NCBI RefSeq assembly: GCF_003351345.1
Contig: NZ_QQTO01000035.1
Span: 62,001-126,000, forward strand
Length of the DNA: 64,000 nt
Origin: Allobosea caraganae
GTDB lineage: Bacteria > Pseudomonadota > Alphaproteobacteria > Rhizobiales > Beijerinckiaceae
Direction of reading: 5' to 3'
The notes under the pieces were generated by a model that was given only the letters and a program-made list of their open reading frames with translations, made no database searches and was not told the origin of the DNA. Positions 16,969-24,641 of this stretch are shown in pieces. A program made the position numbers and the translations under genes. Numbering within the stretch: position 1 is the first letter of the stretch; each line of letters starts with the position of its first letter.

Positions 16969-17829
16969 ATGATGCGCGCTCCCGACACGCCCCTCGAACA
17001 GCCGCTCCTCGAACTCGACAACCTGCGCGTCAATTTCCACACCCCGACCGGCATCGTGCGCGCCGTGCGCGGGCTCTCCTTCTCGCTCGGCCGCGAGCGG
17101 CTCGGCATCGTCGGCGAATCCGGCTCGGGCAAGTCGATGACCGGCCGCGCCATCCTCGACCTCATCCCCTATCCCGGCGAAGTGCTGGCCGACCGCATGG
17201 TCTATCGCGGCCAGGACCTGCTCACGATGGACAAGCGCTCGCGCCGCAAGCTGCGCGGCCGGCATATCTCCATGGTGATGCAGGACCCGAAATACTCGCT
17301 CAACCCGGTCCACACCGTCGGCGAGCAGATCGCCGAGGCCTACCGCGTCCACCACAAGGCGAGTTCGCGCGAGGCCAGGGAGCGCAGCCTCACCATGCTG
17401 GAGGCCGTGCAGATCCGCGAGCCCGCCCGCGTCTACGAGCTCTACCCGCACGAGGTCTCCGGCGGCATGGGCCAGCGCGTGATGATCGCGATGATGCTGA
17501 TCGCCGAGCCCGACATCCTGATCGCCGACGAGCCGACCTCAGCGCTCGACGTCACCGTGCAGCTGCAGGTGCTGAAGATTTTGGACGATCTCGTCACCAG
17601 CCGCGGCATGGGCCTGATCTTCATCAGCCACGACCTGCACCTGGTGAAGTCCTTCTGCGACCGCGTCATCGTCATGTATGGCGGCAAGGCGATGGAGACG
17701 TTGGCCGCCGGCGAGCTGGAACAGGCGCAGCACCCCTATACCCGCGGCCTGCTCGGCTGCCTGCCCGATCTCGACCACCCCAAGGCGACGCTCGCCACCC
17801 TGAACCGCGACCCGGCATGGCTGGCATGA
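16969..17829 (+). CDS. ABC transporter ATP-binding protein, DppD type (system 1)
   Basis: A 286-residue ATPase. An ATG at 16969 follows an AGGTG ribosome site formed by the end of the permease gene; ATGs at 16957 and 16972 are alternatives. Walker A is GESGSGKS, the Q-loop MVMQDPKYSLNP, the signature VSGGMGQRV, Walker B ILIADEPTSALD and the switch His in ISHD. Unlike the system 3 ATPases it lacks the Cys-rich C-terminal oligopeptide extension, so it is a short-form member. Its stop codon overlaps an ATG (ATGA) at 17826 that opens a frame into a repeat. Confidence 0.94.
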   Translation: MMRAPDTPLEQPLLELDNLRVNFHTPTGIVRAVRGLSFSLGRERLGIVGESGSGKSMTGRAILDLIPYPGEVLADRMVYRGQDLLTMDKRSRRKLRGRHISMVMQDPKYSLNPVHTVGEQIAEAYRVHHKASSREARERSLTMLEAVQIREPARVYELYPHEVSGGMGQRVMIAMMLIAEPDILIADEPTSALDVTVQLQVLKILDDLVTSRGMGLIFISHDLHLVKSFCDRVIVMYGGKAMETLAAGELEQAQHPYTRGLLGCLPDLDHPKATLATLNRDPAWLA

Positions 17830-18035
17830 GCACGCCGAGCAAGATGATCGTTGTCGGCTCGACCTCTTCCCCCTCCCCCCGCTTGCGGTGGGGAGGGCCG
17901 GGGTGGGGGGGAGAGTGTCTTGGCCGCACGGTCGCGTCTCTTCCTGCACGCCCCCCCATCCCTAACCCTTCCCCACCGCAAGCGGGGGGAAGGGGACGCC
18001 GTTGGGCTTCTTCGCGCAGCGGGGTGTCGGCATGA
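17826..18035 (+). CDS. Small open frame running through a mirrored repeat between dppD- and dppF-type genes
   Basis: A 69-codon open frame starting MSTPSKM and passing through the repeat as SPSPRLRWGG and PSPPQAGGRG. Its ATG overlaps the stop of the upstream ATPase gene and its TGA overlaps the ATG of the downstream ATPase gene, so both junctions are ATGA. I do not think the peptide has a function. The frame probably lets ribosomes pass through inserted DNA and keeps the downstream gene coupled. The first codons look like a copy of the downstream gene's own start (GGCATGAGCACGC at both ends). Confidence 0.35.
   Translation: MSTPSKMIVVGSTSSPSPRLRWGGPGWGGECLGRTVASLPARPPIPNPSPPQAGGRGRRWASSRSGVSA
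17866..17995. repeat. Mirrored repeat, family A copy 1
   Basis: About 130 bases with two long complementary arms around a variable centre. The left arm contains CCCCCCGCTTGCGGTGGGGA and the right arm its reverse complement form CCCCACCGCAAGCGGGGGG. A second copy with nearly the same arms and a different centre lies at 33078-33206. No protein-coding element is inside, so it is a nonautonomous repeat of REP-like or MITE-like kind. Confidence 0.85.
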
Positions 18036-18790
18036 GCACGCAACCCGCCATCTCCGTCGAGAAGCTGAACGTTTCCTTCGGCGATTCCCACGTCGTGAAG
18101 GACCTCTCCTTCGCGGTCGCGCCGGGTGAGAGCTACGGCATCGTCGGCGAATCCGGCTCGGGCAAGTCCACGGTTCTGCGCGTGCTCGCCGGGCTGAACC
18201 GCGACTGGAGCGGCGAGGCCAACATCCTCGGCAAGAGCCAGCCGAAAATCCGCAACAAGGCCTTCTACCGCGCGGTGCAGATGGTCTTCCAGGACCCGTA
18301 CGGCTCGCTGCATCCGAAGAAGACGGTCGACGACGCGCTGGCCGAGCCGCTGGCGATCCACGGCATCCGCGACGCCGAGGCCCGGATCGGCCGGGCCATG
18401 AGCGATGTCGGCCTGCCGGGCTCGTTCCGCTTCCGCTATCCTCACCAGCTCTCCGGCGGCCAGCGCCAGCGCGTCGCCATCGCCCGCGCGCTCGTGCTGG
18501 AGCCGACCATCCTGCTCCTGGACGAGCCGACCTCGGCGCTCGACGTCTCCATTCAGGCCGAGGTGCTGAACCTGCTCCAGGCGCTGCGCCACGAGCGCAA
18601 GCTGACTTACATTCTCGTCAGCCACGATCTCGCCGTCGTCGCGCATATGTGCGAGCGTCTGCTCGTCATGCAGTTCGGCCGTGGCGTCGAGGAGATGACG
18701 GCCGGAACGCTCGCTGCCCGCGCGCCGCAGACGGCCTACGCCCAGCAATTGCTGACGGCGAGCGAGGGCTTCCGGCGCATGGCTGGCTGA
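18032..18790 (+). CDS. ABC transporter ATP-binding protein, DppF type (system 1)
   Basis: A 252-residue ATPase completing system 1. Start ATG 18032 gives MSTQPAISVEKLNVSFG. Walker A is GESGSGKS, the Q-loop MVFQDPYGSLHPKKTVDDAL, the signature LSGGQRQRV, Walker B ILLLDEPTSALD and the switch SHD. The protein ends soon after the core (no Cys-containing C-terminal extension), like short dipeptide or nickel DppF forms. The start overlaps the stop of a small frame that crosses the repeat, so its expression may depend on read-through of the repeat. Confidence 0.94.
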   Translation: MSTQPAISVEKLNVSFGDSHVVKDLSFAVAPGESYGIVGESGSGKSTVLRVLAGLNRDWSGEANILGKSQPKIRNKAFYRAVQMVFQDPYGSLHPKKTVDDALAEPLAIHGIRDAEARIGRAMSDVGLPGSFRFRYPHQLSGGQRQRVAIARALVLEPTILLLDEPTSALDVSIQAEVLNLLQALRHERKLTYILVSHDLAVVAHMCERLLVMQFGRGVEEMTAGTLAARAPQTAYAQQLLTASEGFRRMAG

Positions 18791-18907
18791 TCGGACGACA
18801 GGACGGCTGCGCGCTATCGTCGCTTGGGTGCCTTTGCGAAACCGTCTAAGTCTCGTCGCAGCAGCCGGCTAGCGTGAGCCGAATTTGCCGTCACGGAGTA
18901 CCAAGCC

Positions 18908-20416
18908 ATGGACGCCATCGCCGACCGCGTTTTGAAGCTGGAGACCGTGCCCGAGCGCACGCCCGTTCCGCCCTTCGATCTGGTGATCTTCGGCGCCGGC
19001 GGCGATCTCGCCCTGCGCAAGCTCTTCCCGGCGCTGGCTCAGCGCAACGAGGAGGGCGTGCTCCCCGAGGAGAGCCGTATCCTCGGCATCGTCCGCAAGG
19101 CTGAGGATGTCGAGGGCCTGCCCAATGAAGTCGCCAAGAAGCTCAAGGATTCCGGCCTTCCGGCCGACCGGATCGCGGCTTTCCTGCACCGGCTCACCAT
19201 GGTGCAGATGGATGCGCTGAAGCCCGAGACCTATGCGGCGCTGAAGACGGCCCTTGGTGATTCCGACCGCGTCCGCTCCTTCTACCTCTCGACGCCGCCC
19301 GACCTCTTCATCCCGATCTGCGAGAACCTCTCAAAGGCCGAGATCCTGACGCCGACCTCGCGCGTCATCCTGGAGAAGCCGCTCGGGCGCGATCTCGCCT
19401 CGGCCCGCGCCATCAACGACGCCGTGGCCAAGATCCTGCCGGAAAGCCGCACCTACCGGATCGACCATTATCTCGGCAAGGAGACGGTGCAGAACCTGCT
19501 CGTCCTGCGCTTCGCCAACACGCTGTTCGAGCGCTCATGGTCGAGCCGCGACATCGACAACGTCCAGATCACGGTCGCCGAGACCGTCGGCCTGGAACAG
19601 CGCGCCGGCTATTACGACAAGGCCGGCCATCTCCGCGACATGGTGCAGAACCACGTCCTCCAGCTCCTCTGCCTCTTCGCCATCGAGCCGCCGAACCTGC
19701 TCGAGGCCGATGCCGTCCGCGACGAGAAGGTGAGGGTGCTCAAGGCGCTGCGGCCGATCGTCGGGCCCGACGTCCAGCGCTACACCGTGCGCGGCCAGTA
19801 TGGGCCGGGCGTGGCCGAAGGCGCGCGGGCCAAGGGCTACGTCGATGAACTCGGCCAGCTCAGCAACACCGAGACCTTCGTCGCGATCCGCTGCGAGATC
19901 GACACCTGGCGCTGGGCCGGCGTGCCGATCTTCCTGCGCACCGGCAAGCGCCTGGCGCAGCGCTATTCCGAGATCGCGGTCACCTTCAAGCCGGTGCCGC
20001 ATTCGATCTTCGGAGCAGCCCCCGGCTGCGACCAGCTCAATGCCAACCGCCTCGTCATCCGTCTCCAGCCCGATGACGGCGTGCAGCTCCAGCTCATGAT
20101 GAAGGTGCCGGGCTCGGGGAAGCTCAAGATCGTGCCGCGCCAGCTCGACCTGCGCTACGACACCGCCTTCGGCGTGCGCTCGCCCGACGCCTATGAGCGC
20201 CTGCTCACCGACGTCATCCGCGGCGACCAGACCCTGTTCATGCGCCGCGACGAGGTCGAGCAGGCCTGGAGCTGGATCGACCCGATCCTCGCCGGCTGGC
20301 AGGAATACTACCCGCAGCCGCATCGCTATGCCGCCGGCTCCTGGGGGCCGTCGCAGGCGATCGGCCTGATCGAGCGCGAGGGCCGCTCCTGGGCCGATCC
20401 GGAACTGATGGAATGA
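18908..20416 (+). CDS. zwf: Glucose-6-phosphate 1-dehydrogenase
   Basis: A 502-residue enzyme oxidising glucose 6-phosphate to 6-phosphogluconolactone with NADP or NAD. NADP-binding motif FGAGGDLALRK is at residues 28-38, ILEKPLG at 154-160, and the substrate/catalytic motif RIDHYLGKE at 184-192 with the active-site His. Length is standard. A GGAG site precedes the ATG at 18908. It is the first gene of zwf-pgl-eda, with its stop overlapping the pgl start, so the three are almost certainly one operon feeding the Entner-Doudoroff pathway. Confidence 0.98.
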   Translation: MDAIADRVLKLETVPERTPVPPFDLVIFGAGGDLALRKLFPALAQRNEEGVLPEESRILGIVRKAEDVEGLPNEVAKKLKDSGLPADRIAAFLHRLTMVQMDALKPETYAALKTALGDSDRVRSFYLSTPPDLFIPICENLSKAEILTPTSRVILEKPLGRDLASARAINDAVAKILPESRTYRIDHYLGKETVQNLLVLRFANTLFERSWSSRDIDNVQITVAETVGLEQRAGYYDKAGHLRDMVQNHVLQLLCLFAIEPPNLLEADAVRDEKVRVLKALRPIVGPDVQRYTVRGQYGPGVAEGARAKGYVDELGQLSNTETFVAIRCEIDTWRWAGVPIFLRTGKRLAQRYSEIAVTFKPVPHSIFGAAPGCDQLNANRLVIRLQPDDGVQLQLMMKVPGSGKLKIVPRQLDLRYDTAFGVRSPDAYERLLTDVIRGDQTLFMRRDEVEQAWSWIDPILAGWQEYYPQPHRYAAGSWGPSQAIGLIEREGRSWADPELME

Positions 20417-21099
20417 GCGCCGGACCCGTCGCCTGGTACCGTTTCGAGAACCTGCCCGACGTCTCGGAGGCCCTGGCCGAGGCGGTCGCCGTCGGGCTCT
20501 CCGCCGCCATCGCCGCCCGCGGCGCGGCGCTGCTCGCGGTGCCCGGCGGCACGACGCCGGCGCGCTTCCTCAAGGCGTTGGGCGAGCACGCCGTCGCCTG
20601 GGACAAGGTCACGGTGCTGCCGACCGACGAGCGCTTCGTCGCGCCGAACGATCCGGCCTCGAACGAGCGCATGATCCGCGAGACCTTCGCCCCCCTTCGC
20701 GAGGGCGGCGCCGGCTTCGTCTCCTTCCACAATGCCGGCGACGACCTCGCTGCGGCTGCAGCCAGCCTCGACAAGGTGCTCGCGCGCCTGCCGCCGGTCG
20801 ACGTCCTGGTCAGCGGCATGGGCGCGGATGGCCACATCGCCTCGCTCTTCCCCGGCGACGAGGTGGCGGCGGGCGCGGGCGATGCGGTCCATGCTGTCGC
20901 GGCGAGGCCTGCCGGCTTGCCGCCGCGCATCTCGCTCTCGCCTGCCAGATTGAGGTCGGCTGGCTGGGCGGCGCTGCTGATCGCGGGTGACGACAAGGAA
21001 GAGACCTTGAAAGCGGCGCAGGAGCTTCCGGCCGCCTATCCCGTCGGCATCCTGCTGCGCCGCGCGCAGGGGCTCGACGTTTACTGGGCCAAGGCGTAA
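20413..21099 (+). CDS. pgl: 6-phosphogluconolactonase
   Basis: A 228-residue DevB-type lactonase hydrolysing 6-phosphogluconolactone to 6-phosphogluconate. Family motifs: VPGGTTPARFLKAL, LPTDERFVAPNDPASNERMIRETF, and VSGMGADGHIASLFPG. The ATG at 20413 overlaps the zwf stop (ATGA), so translation is coupled. The stop is 24 bases before eda. Confidence 0.96.
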   Translation: MSAGPVAWYRFENLPDVSEALAEAVAVGLSAAIAARGAALLAVPGGTTPARFLKALGEHAVAWDKVTVLPTDERFVAPNDPASNERMIRETFAPLREGGAGFVSFHNAGDDLAAAAASLDKVLARLPPVDVLVSGMGADGHIASLFPGDEVAAGAGDAVHAVAARPAGLPPRISLSPARLRSAGWAALLIAGDDKEETLKAAQELPAAYPVGILLRRAQGLDVYWAKA

Positions 21100-21123
21100 G
21101 CGCAGCCCATCAGGAGAAATCAC

Positions 21124-21768
21124 ATGTCAGCCGAACCCGAAATCGCGCGCCTCAATGCTTGCGGCGTCGTCCCCGTCGTCGTCATCGACGATGTCGAGGT
21201 CGCCGTACCGCTGGCGCAGGCGCTGCTTGCGGGTGGCATCGACGTGATCGAGATCACCTTGCGCCGTCCGGCCGCCATGGCGGCGCTGGAGACGATCGCC
21301 CACAAGGTCCCCGAAATCCTCACTGTCGCCGGCACGGTGGTGACACCCGGCCAGGTCTCCGACGTCAAGCAGGCCGGCGCCCAGGCCGTGGTCAGCCCCG
21401 GCTTCAGCGAGCTGGTCGACAACGCCATGCGCGCGGCCAACCTGCCCTGGCTGCCCGGCGTCGCCACGGCCTCGGACTGCATGCGCGCGGTCGCGGCGGG
21501 GCGCCTGACCTGCAAGTTCTTCCCGGCCGAGCAGGCCGGCGGCACGGCGACGCTGAAGGCGCTGTCGGGTCCGTTCCCGCAAATGAAGTTCTGCCCCACC
21601 GGCGGCGTCAGCCTGACCAATCTCGGCGACTACCTCGCGTTGAAGCAGGTCATTTGCGTCGGCGGCTCCTGGCTGGTGCCGGGTGATGCGGTCGCAGAGC
21701 GCAACTGGGCGAAGGTGACGCAGCTGGCGAAGGAAGCGCGCGAGACGGTTGCGGCGCTTCGGGGCTGA
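21124..21768 (+). CDS. eda: 2-dehydro-3-deoxy-phosphogluconate (KDPG) aldolase
   Basis: A 214-residue class I aldolase splitting KDPG into pyruvate and glyceraldehyde 3-phosphate. The Schiff-base Lys is Lys131 in LTCKFFPAEQAGG; the catalytic Glu is Glu43 in VIEITLRRP. AGTVVTPGQ and CPTGGVSLTN (phosphate site) are present. An AGGAG ribosome site lies 8 bases before the ATG. The dehydratase gene edd is not in the window, so the pathway must be completed elsewhere. Confidence 0.96.
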   Translation: MSAEPEIARLNACGVVPVVVIDDVEVAVPLAQALLAGGIDVIEITLRRPAAMAALETIAHKVPEILTVAGTVVTPGQVSDVKQAGAQAVVSPGFSELVDNAMRAANLPWLPGVATASDCMRAVAAGRLTCKFFPAEQAGGTATLKALSGPFPQMKFCPTGGVSLTNLGDYLALKQVICVGGSWLVPGDAVAERNWAKVTQLAKEARETVAALRG

Positions 21769-21797
21769 CCCAACGGCCGGACCGAGCAAACCCCTTC

Positions 21798-21892
21798 CCG
21801 TCATGGTCGCCCTTGTGGCGACCATCCACGTCTTCGCTTGTCGCAGGCGGTGGTCAAGACGTGGGTGCTCGGGACAAGCCCGAGCATGACGG
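21798..21892. repeat. Imperfect palindromic intergenic repeat
   Basis: About 95 bases filling the convergent gap after eda. The outer arms are CCCGTCATG and CATGACGG, then CCACGTCTT/AAGACGTGG, with a local GGTCGCC-CTTGT-GGCGACC hairpin. It ends exactly at the stop codon of the next gene on the other strand and may act as a two-way terminator. Only one copy of this type was seen here. Confidence 0.65.
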
Positions 21893-22996
21893 TCAGCCCA
21901 GCCGCTCCACAGCCAGCTCCGCGATTGCCAGCGACGAGGTCAGCCCCGGGCTCTCGATCCCCAGCAGGTTGACCAGCCCGGCCACGCCATGCGCCTCCGG
22001 CCCGTCGATGCGGAAATCCGGCATCGGCTCGGTCGGTCCATGCAGCTTCGGGCGGATGCCTGCGTAATCAGCGACCAGCGCGCCGTCCTTCAATCCCGGC
22101 CAATAGGTCCTGATCGCCGCGTAGAAGCGCTCGGCCCGGGCGGGATCGACCACCAGGTCCTGATCGTCCTCGACCCATTCGACATCCGGCCCGAACTTGA
22201 CCCGCCCGGCCATGTCGATCGTCGCGTGGATGCCCAGGCCCGCCGCCTCCGGCACCGGGTAGATCAGGTGGCTGAAGGGCTGCTTGCCGAGCAGCGAGAA
22301 GTAGTTGCCCTTGGCGAAGGACTGCTTCGGCACGTGCTCCGCCGGAAAACCTTCGAGTTGGCCCAGCAGGCGCGGCGCGCCATGGCCGGCCGAGTTGACG
22401 ATGCTGTTGACCGTATAGGTTGCCGGGTCCTCGCCGCCGAAATCGACGCTGAACCCCTCGGCCTCGCGCCGCCAGCCGGCAATCGGCGTGTTGAGCGCGA
22501 GCGAGCCGCCCGCCGCCTCGCATTCGCCGAGCAGCGAGAGCATCAGGGCGTGGCTGTCGACCACGCCGGTCTCGGGCGAGAGCAAGGCGAGCTCGCAGGC
22601 GACTTCCGGCTCCAGCGCCCGCGCCTCGGCGGTCTCGACGAAGCGCAGCGAATCGACGCCCGAGGCCGCGGCCCGCGCCGCGATGCCTTCCAGCACCGGC
22701 CGCTGGCTCGCTGAGGTCGCGACGATCAGCTTGCCGCAGGCCTTGTGCGGCAGGCCGCGCTCGTTGAGGTAGCGATAGAGCCGCTGGCGCCCTTCGACGC
22801 AGACCCGCGCCTTCAGCGAGCCCGGCGGATAATAGATTCCGGCATGGATGACCTCGCTGTTGCGCGCCGAGGTCTGCGTGCCGATGCCCTCCGCCGCCTC
22901 GGCGATCACGACCTCGCGGCCGGCAAGCGCCAGAGCCCGCGCCACCGCGAGGCCGACGACGCCGGCCCCGATCACAAGGCAATCGATATCGCTCAT
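21893..22996 (-). CDS. FAD-dependent oxidoreductase, L-2-hydroxyglutarate dehydrogenase-like
   Basis: A 367-residue DAO-family flavoprotein. The ATG at 22996 gives MSDIDCLVIGAGVVGLAVARALA with the FAD GxGxxG motif at the N-terminus; a longer frame reads into a repeat and is rejected. TSARNSEVIHAGIYYPPGSLKARVCVEG, then SAGHGAPRLL, and the C-terminal GIESPGLTSSLAIAE match LhgO-type enzymes, which oxidise L-2-hydroxyglutarate to 2-oxoglutarate with electrons to quinone. A different 2-hydroxy acid or a glycerol-3-phosphate-like substrate cannot be excluded. It lies downstream of the M20 gene on the same strand with a repeat in between. Confidence 0.88.
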   Translation of the reverse strand: MSDIDCLVIGAGVVGLAVARALALAGREVVIAEAAEGIGTQTSARNSEVIHAGIYYPPGSLKARVCVEGRQRLYRYLNERGLPHKACGKLIVATSASQRPVLEGIAARAAASGVDSLRFVETAEARALEPEVACELALLSPETGVVDSHALMLSLLGECEAAGGSLALNTPIAGWRREAEGFSVDFGGEDPATYTVNSIVNSAGHGAPRLLGQLEGFPAEHVPKQSFAKGNYFSLLGKQPFSHLIYPVPEAAGLGIHATIDMAGRVKFGPDVEWVEDDQDLVVDPARAERFYAAIRTYWPGLKDGALVADYAGIRPKLHGPTEPMPDFRIDGPEAHGVAGLVNLLGIESPGLTSSLAIAELAVERLG

Positions 22997-23004
22997 GCTC
23001 TCGT

Positions 23005-23151
23005 CCTTCTCCCCTCGGGGGAGAAGGTGTCGCCGCAGGCGACGGATGAGGGAAGGATGGACAGGACGGCCATAGCAACCATAGGATTCAGCGACACTTC
23101 CCTCATCCGTCTCGGCTTCGCCGAGCCACCTTCTCCCCCGAGGGGAGAAGG
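23005..23151. repeat. Mirrored repeat, family B copy 1
   Basis: About 147 bases with terminal arms CCTTCTCCCCTCGGGGGAGA and CTTCTCCCCCGAGGGGAGAA, each itself a hairpin, and an inner pair built on GATGAGGGAAG/CTTCCCTCATCC. Further copies lie at 43133, 45623 and 59894. It starts only 8 bases upstream of the LhgO-like gene, between two same-strand genes. Confidence 0.9.
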
Positions 23152-23172
23152 AAGCGCGCGCCCCTGCATCCT

Positions 23173-24351
23173 TTAACCAGCCCGCTGCGGCATGGCGATC
23201 TCGACCAGGCTCGCCCAATAGGTCACGCCGACCGGGATCGCCTTGTCGTCGAACTCGTAGGCCGGGTGGTGCAGGCCGGCGGAATCGCCGTTGCCCATGA
23301 AGATATAGGCGCCGGGGCGCTCCTCCAGCATGTAGGAGAAGTCCTCCGAGCCCATGGTCGGCGGGATCTCGGTGTCGATCGCGTCCTTGCCGAAGACGTT
23401 CTTCGCCGCGCTGGTGACGAAGTCGGTCTGGCCGGCATGGTTGAAGGTCACCGGGTAGCCGCGGTCATAGGCGAGGTCGCAGAGCAGGTTGAACGACAGC
23501 GCGAAGCCGGCGACGATCTCGCGGAAGCGCTTCTCGGCGAGGTCGCGCATCTCCGGCGAGAGCGTCCGCACCGTGCCCTTGATCTCGACATGCTGCGGGA
23601 TGACGTTGAACGTGTCGCCCGCCTTGATCTGCGTCACCGAGACGACGAGGGATTCGAGCGGGTCGGCATTGCGCGAGACGATCGTCTGCAGCGCCGTGAC
23701 GAGGTGGCAGGAGGCGATCAGCGGGTCGTTCGTCTCGTTCGGCTTGGCGGCATGGCCGCCGCGGCCCTCGATCTTGATCAGGAAGCGGTCGGCGGCCGCC
23801 ATCATCGGCCCCTTGCGGATGGCGAACTTGCCGACCGGCAGGCCGGGCATGTTGTGCAGGCCGTAGATCTCCTGCACGCCGAAGCGCTCCATCAGCCCGT
23901 CCTTGCACATCTCCTTGCCGCCGGCGCCGCCCTCTTCGGCAGGCTGGAAGATCACGATCGCGGTGCCGTCGAAATCGCGAGTCTCGGCCAGGTACTTCGC
24001 GGCGCCGAGCAGCATGGCGGTGTGCCCGTCATGGCCGCAGGCATGCATCTTGCCGGGTACGGTCGAGCGATGCTCGAGATTGGTCTCCTCATGGATCGGC
24101 AGCGCGTCCATGTCGGCGCGCAGGCCGATGACCTTGCCCGAATTCTGGTTCTTGCCCTTGATCACGCCGACCACGCCGGTGCGGCCGATCCCGGTCACGA
24201 CCTCGTCGACGCCCCACGCCTTCAGCTTGTCGGCGACGATGCCGGCCGTCCGCTGCACGTCGAAGAGCAGCTCGGGGTTGCGGTGGAAGTCGCGACGGAT
24301 CGCGGAGATCTCCGGTGCCAGCGCGGCAATGAGTTCGGATTTAGGCATCAT
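23173..24351 (-). CDS. M20-family amidohydrolase (hippurate hydrolase / N-acyl-amino-acid hydrolase type)
   Basis: A 392-residue zinc/manganese peptidase-family enzyme of the M20D type, cleaving N-acyl or amide bonds of amino acids. Visible sites: catalytic region GLRADMDALPI (Asp80, Asp82), metal Cys105 and His107 in HACGHDGHT, Glu139-Glu140 in FQPAEEGGAGG, the dimerisation lid with GRGGHAAKP, and the C-terminal metal His in SAGLHHPAYEFDD. No signal peptide, so cytoplasmic. Start MMPKS at 24351; the second Met is an alternative. Substrate is not determined. Confidence 0.93.
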   Translation of the reverse strand: MMPKSELIAALAPEISAIRRDFHRNPELLFDVQRTAGIVADKLKAWGVDEVVTGIGRTGVVGVIKGKNQNSGKVIGLRADMDALPIHEETNLEHRSTVPGKMHACGHDGHTAMLLGAAKYLAETRDFDGTAIVIFQPAEEGGAGGKEMCKDGLMERFGVQEIYGLHNMPGLPVGKFAIRKGPMMAAADRFLIKIEGRGGHAAKPNETNDPLIASCHLVTALQTIVSRNADPLESLVVSVTQIKAGDTFNVIPQHVEIKGTVRTLSPEMRDLAEKRFREIVAGFALSFNLLCDLAYDRGYPVTFNHAGQTDFVTSAAKNVFGKDAIDTEIPPTMGSEDFSYMLEERPGAYIFMGNGDSAGLHHPAYEFDDKAIPVGVTYWASLVEIAMPQRAG

Positions 24352-24537
24352 GTCCTCGGACAGGTCTGGGGTGACTTCGCAGAAAGCGGGTTGTCAGACA
24401 GCCAAGCTAGCGCGGGGCGCCTGCCTCTGTCCAAGCCTGTTGCGGCATGAGGGGTGGGAACGAGGCGAATGGCGAATGAAATCCTTCGCGCGCGAAGCGC
24501 ATGCGCGGCAGCCGCCCGGCCGCAAGCCGCGGGTCCT

Positions 24538-24641
24538 AGAGCATCGGACCGAAAAGTGGAATCCGGTTTTCGGAAAGATCCGATGCAATAACAAAGGTCT
24601 AGATCGCCACTCTGCGTCCGATAGGACGCACGGCAATCTAG
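24538..24641. repeat. Two-hairpin repeat, family C copy 1
   Basis: About 104 bases in two parts: a nested hairpin with outer arms GCATCGGA/TCCGATGC and inner CCGAAAA/TTTTCGG, and a second hairpin TGCGTCC-GAT-AGGACGCA ending in a GATCTAG-like tail. A clear second copy lies at 54285-54387. The right end overlaps the stop codon of the histidine kinase gene. Confidence 0.85.
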
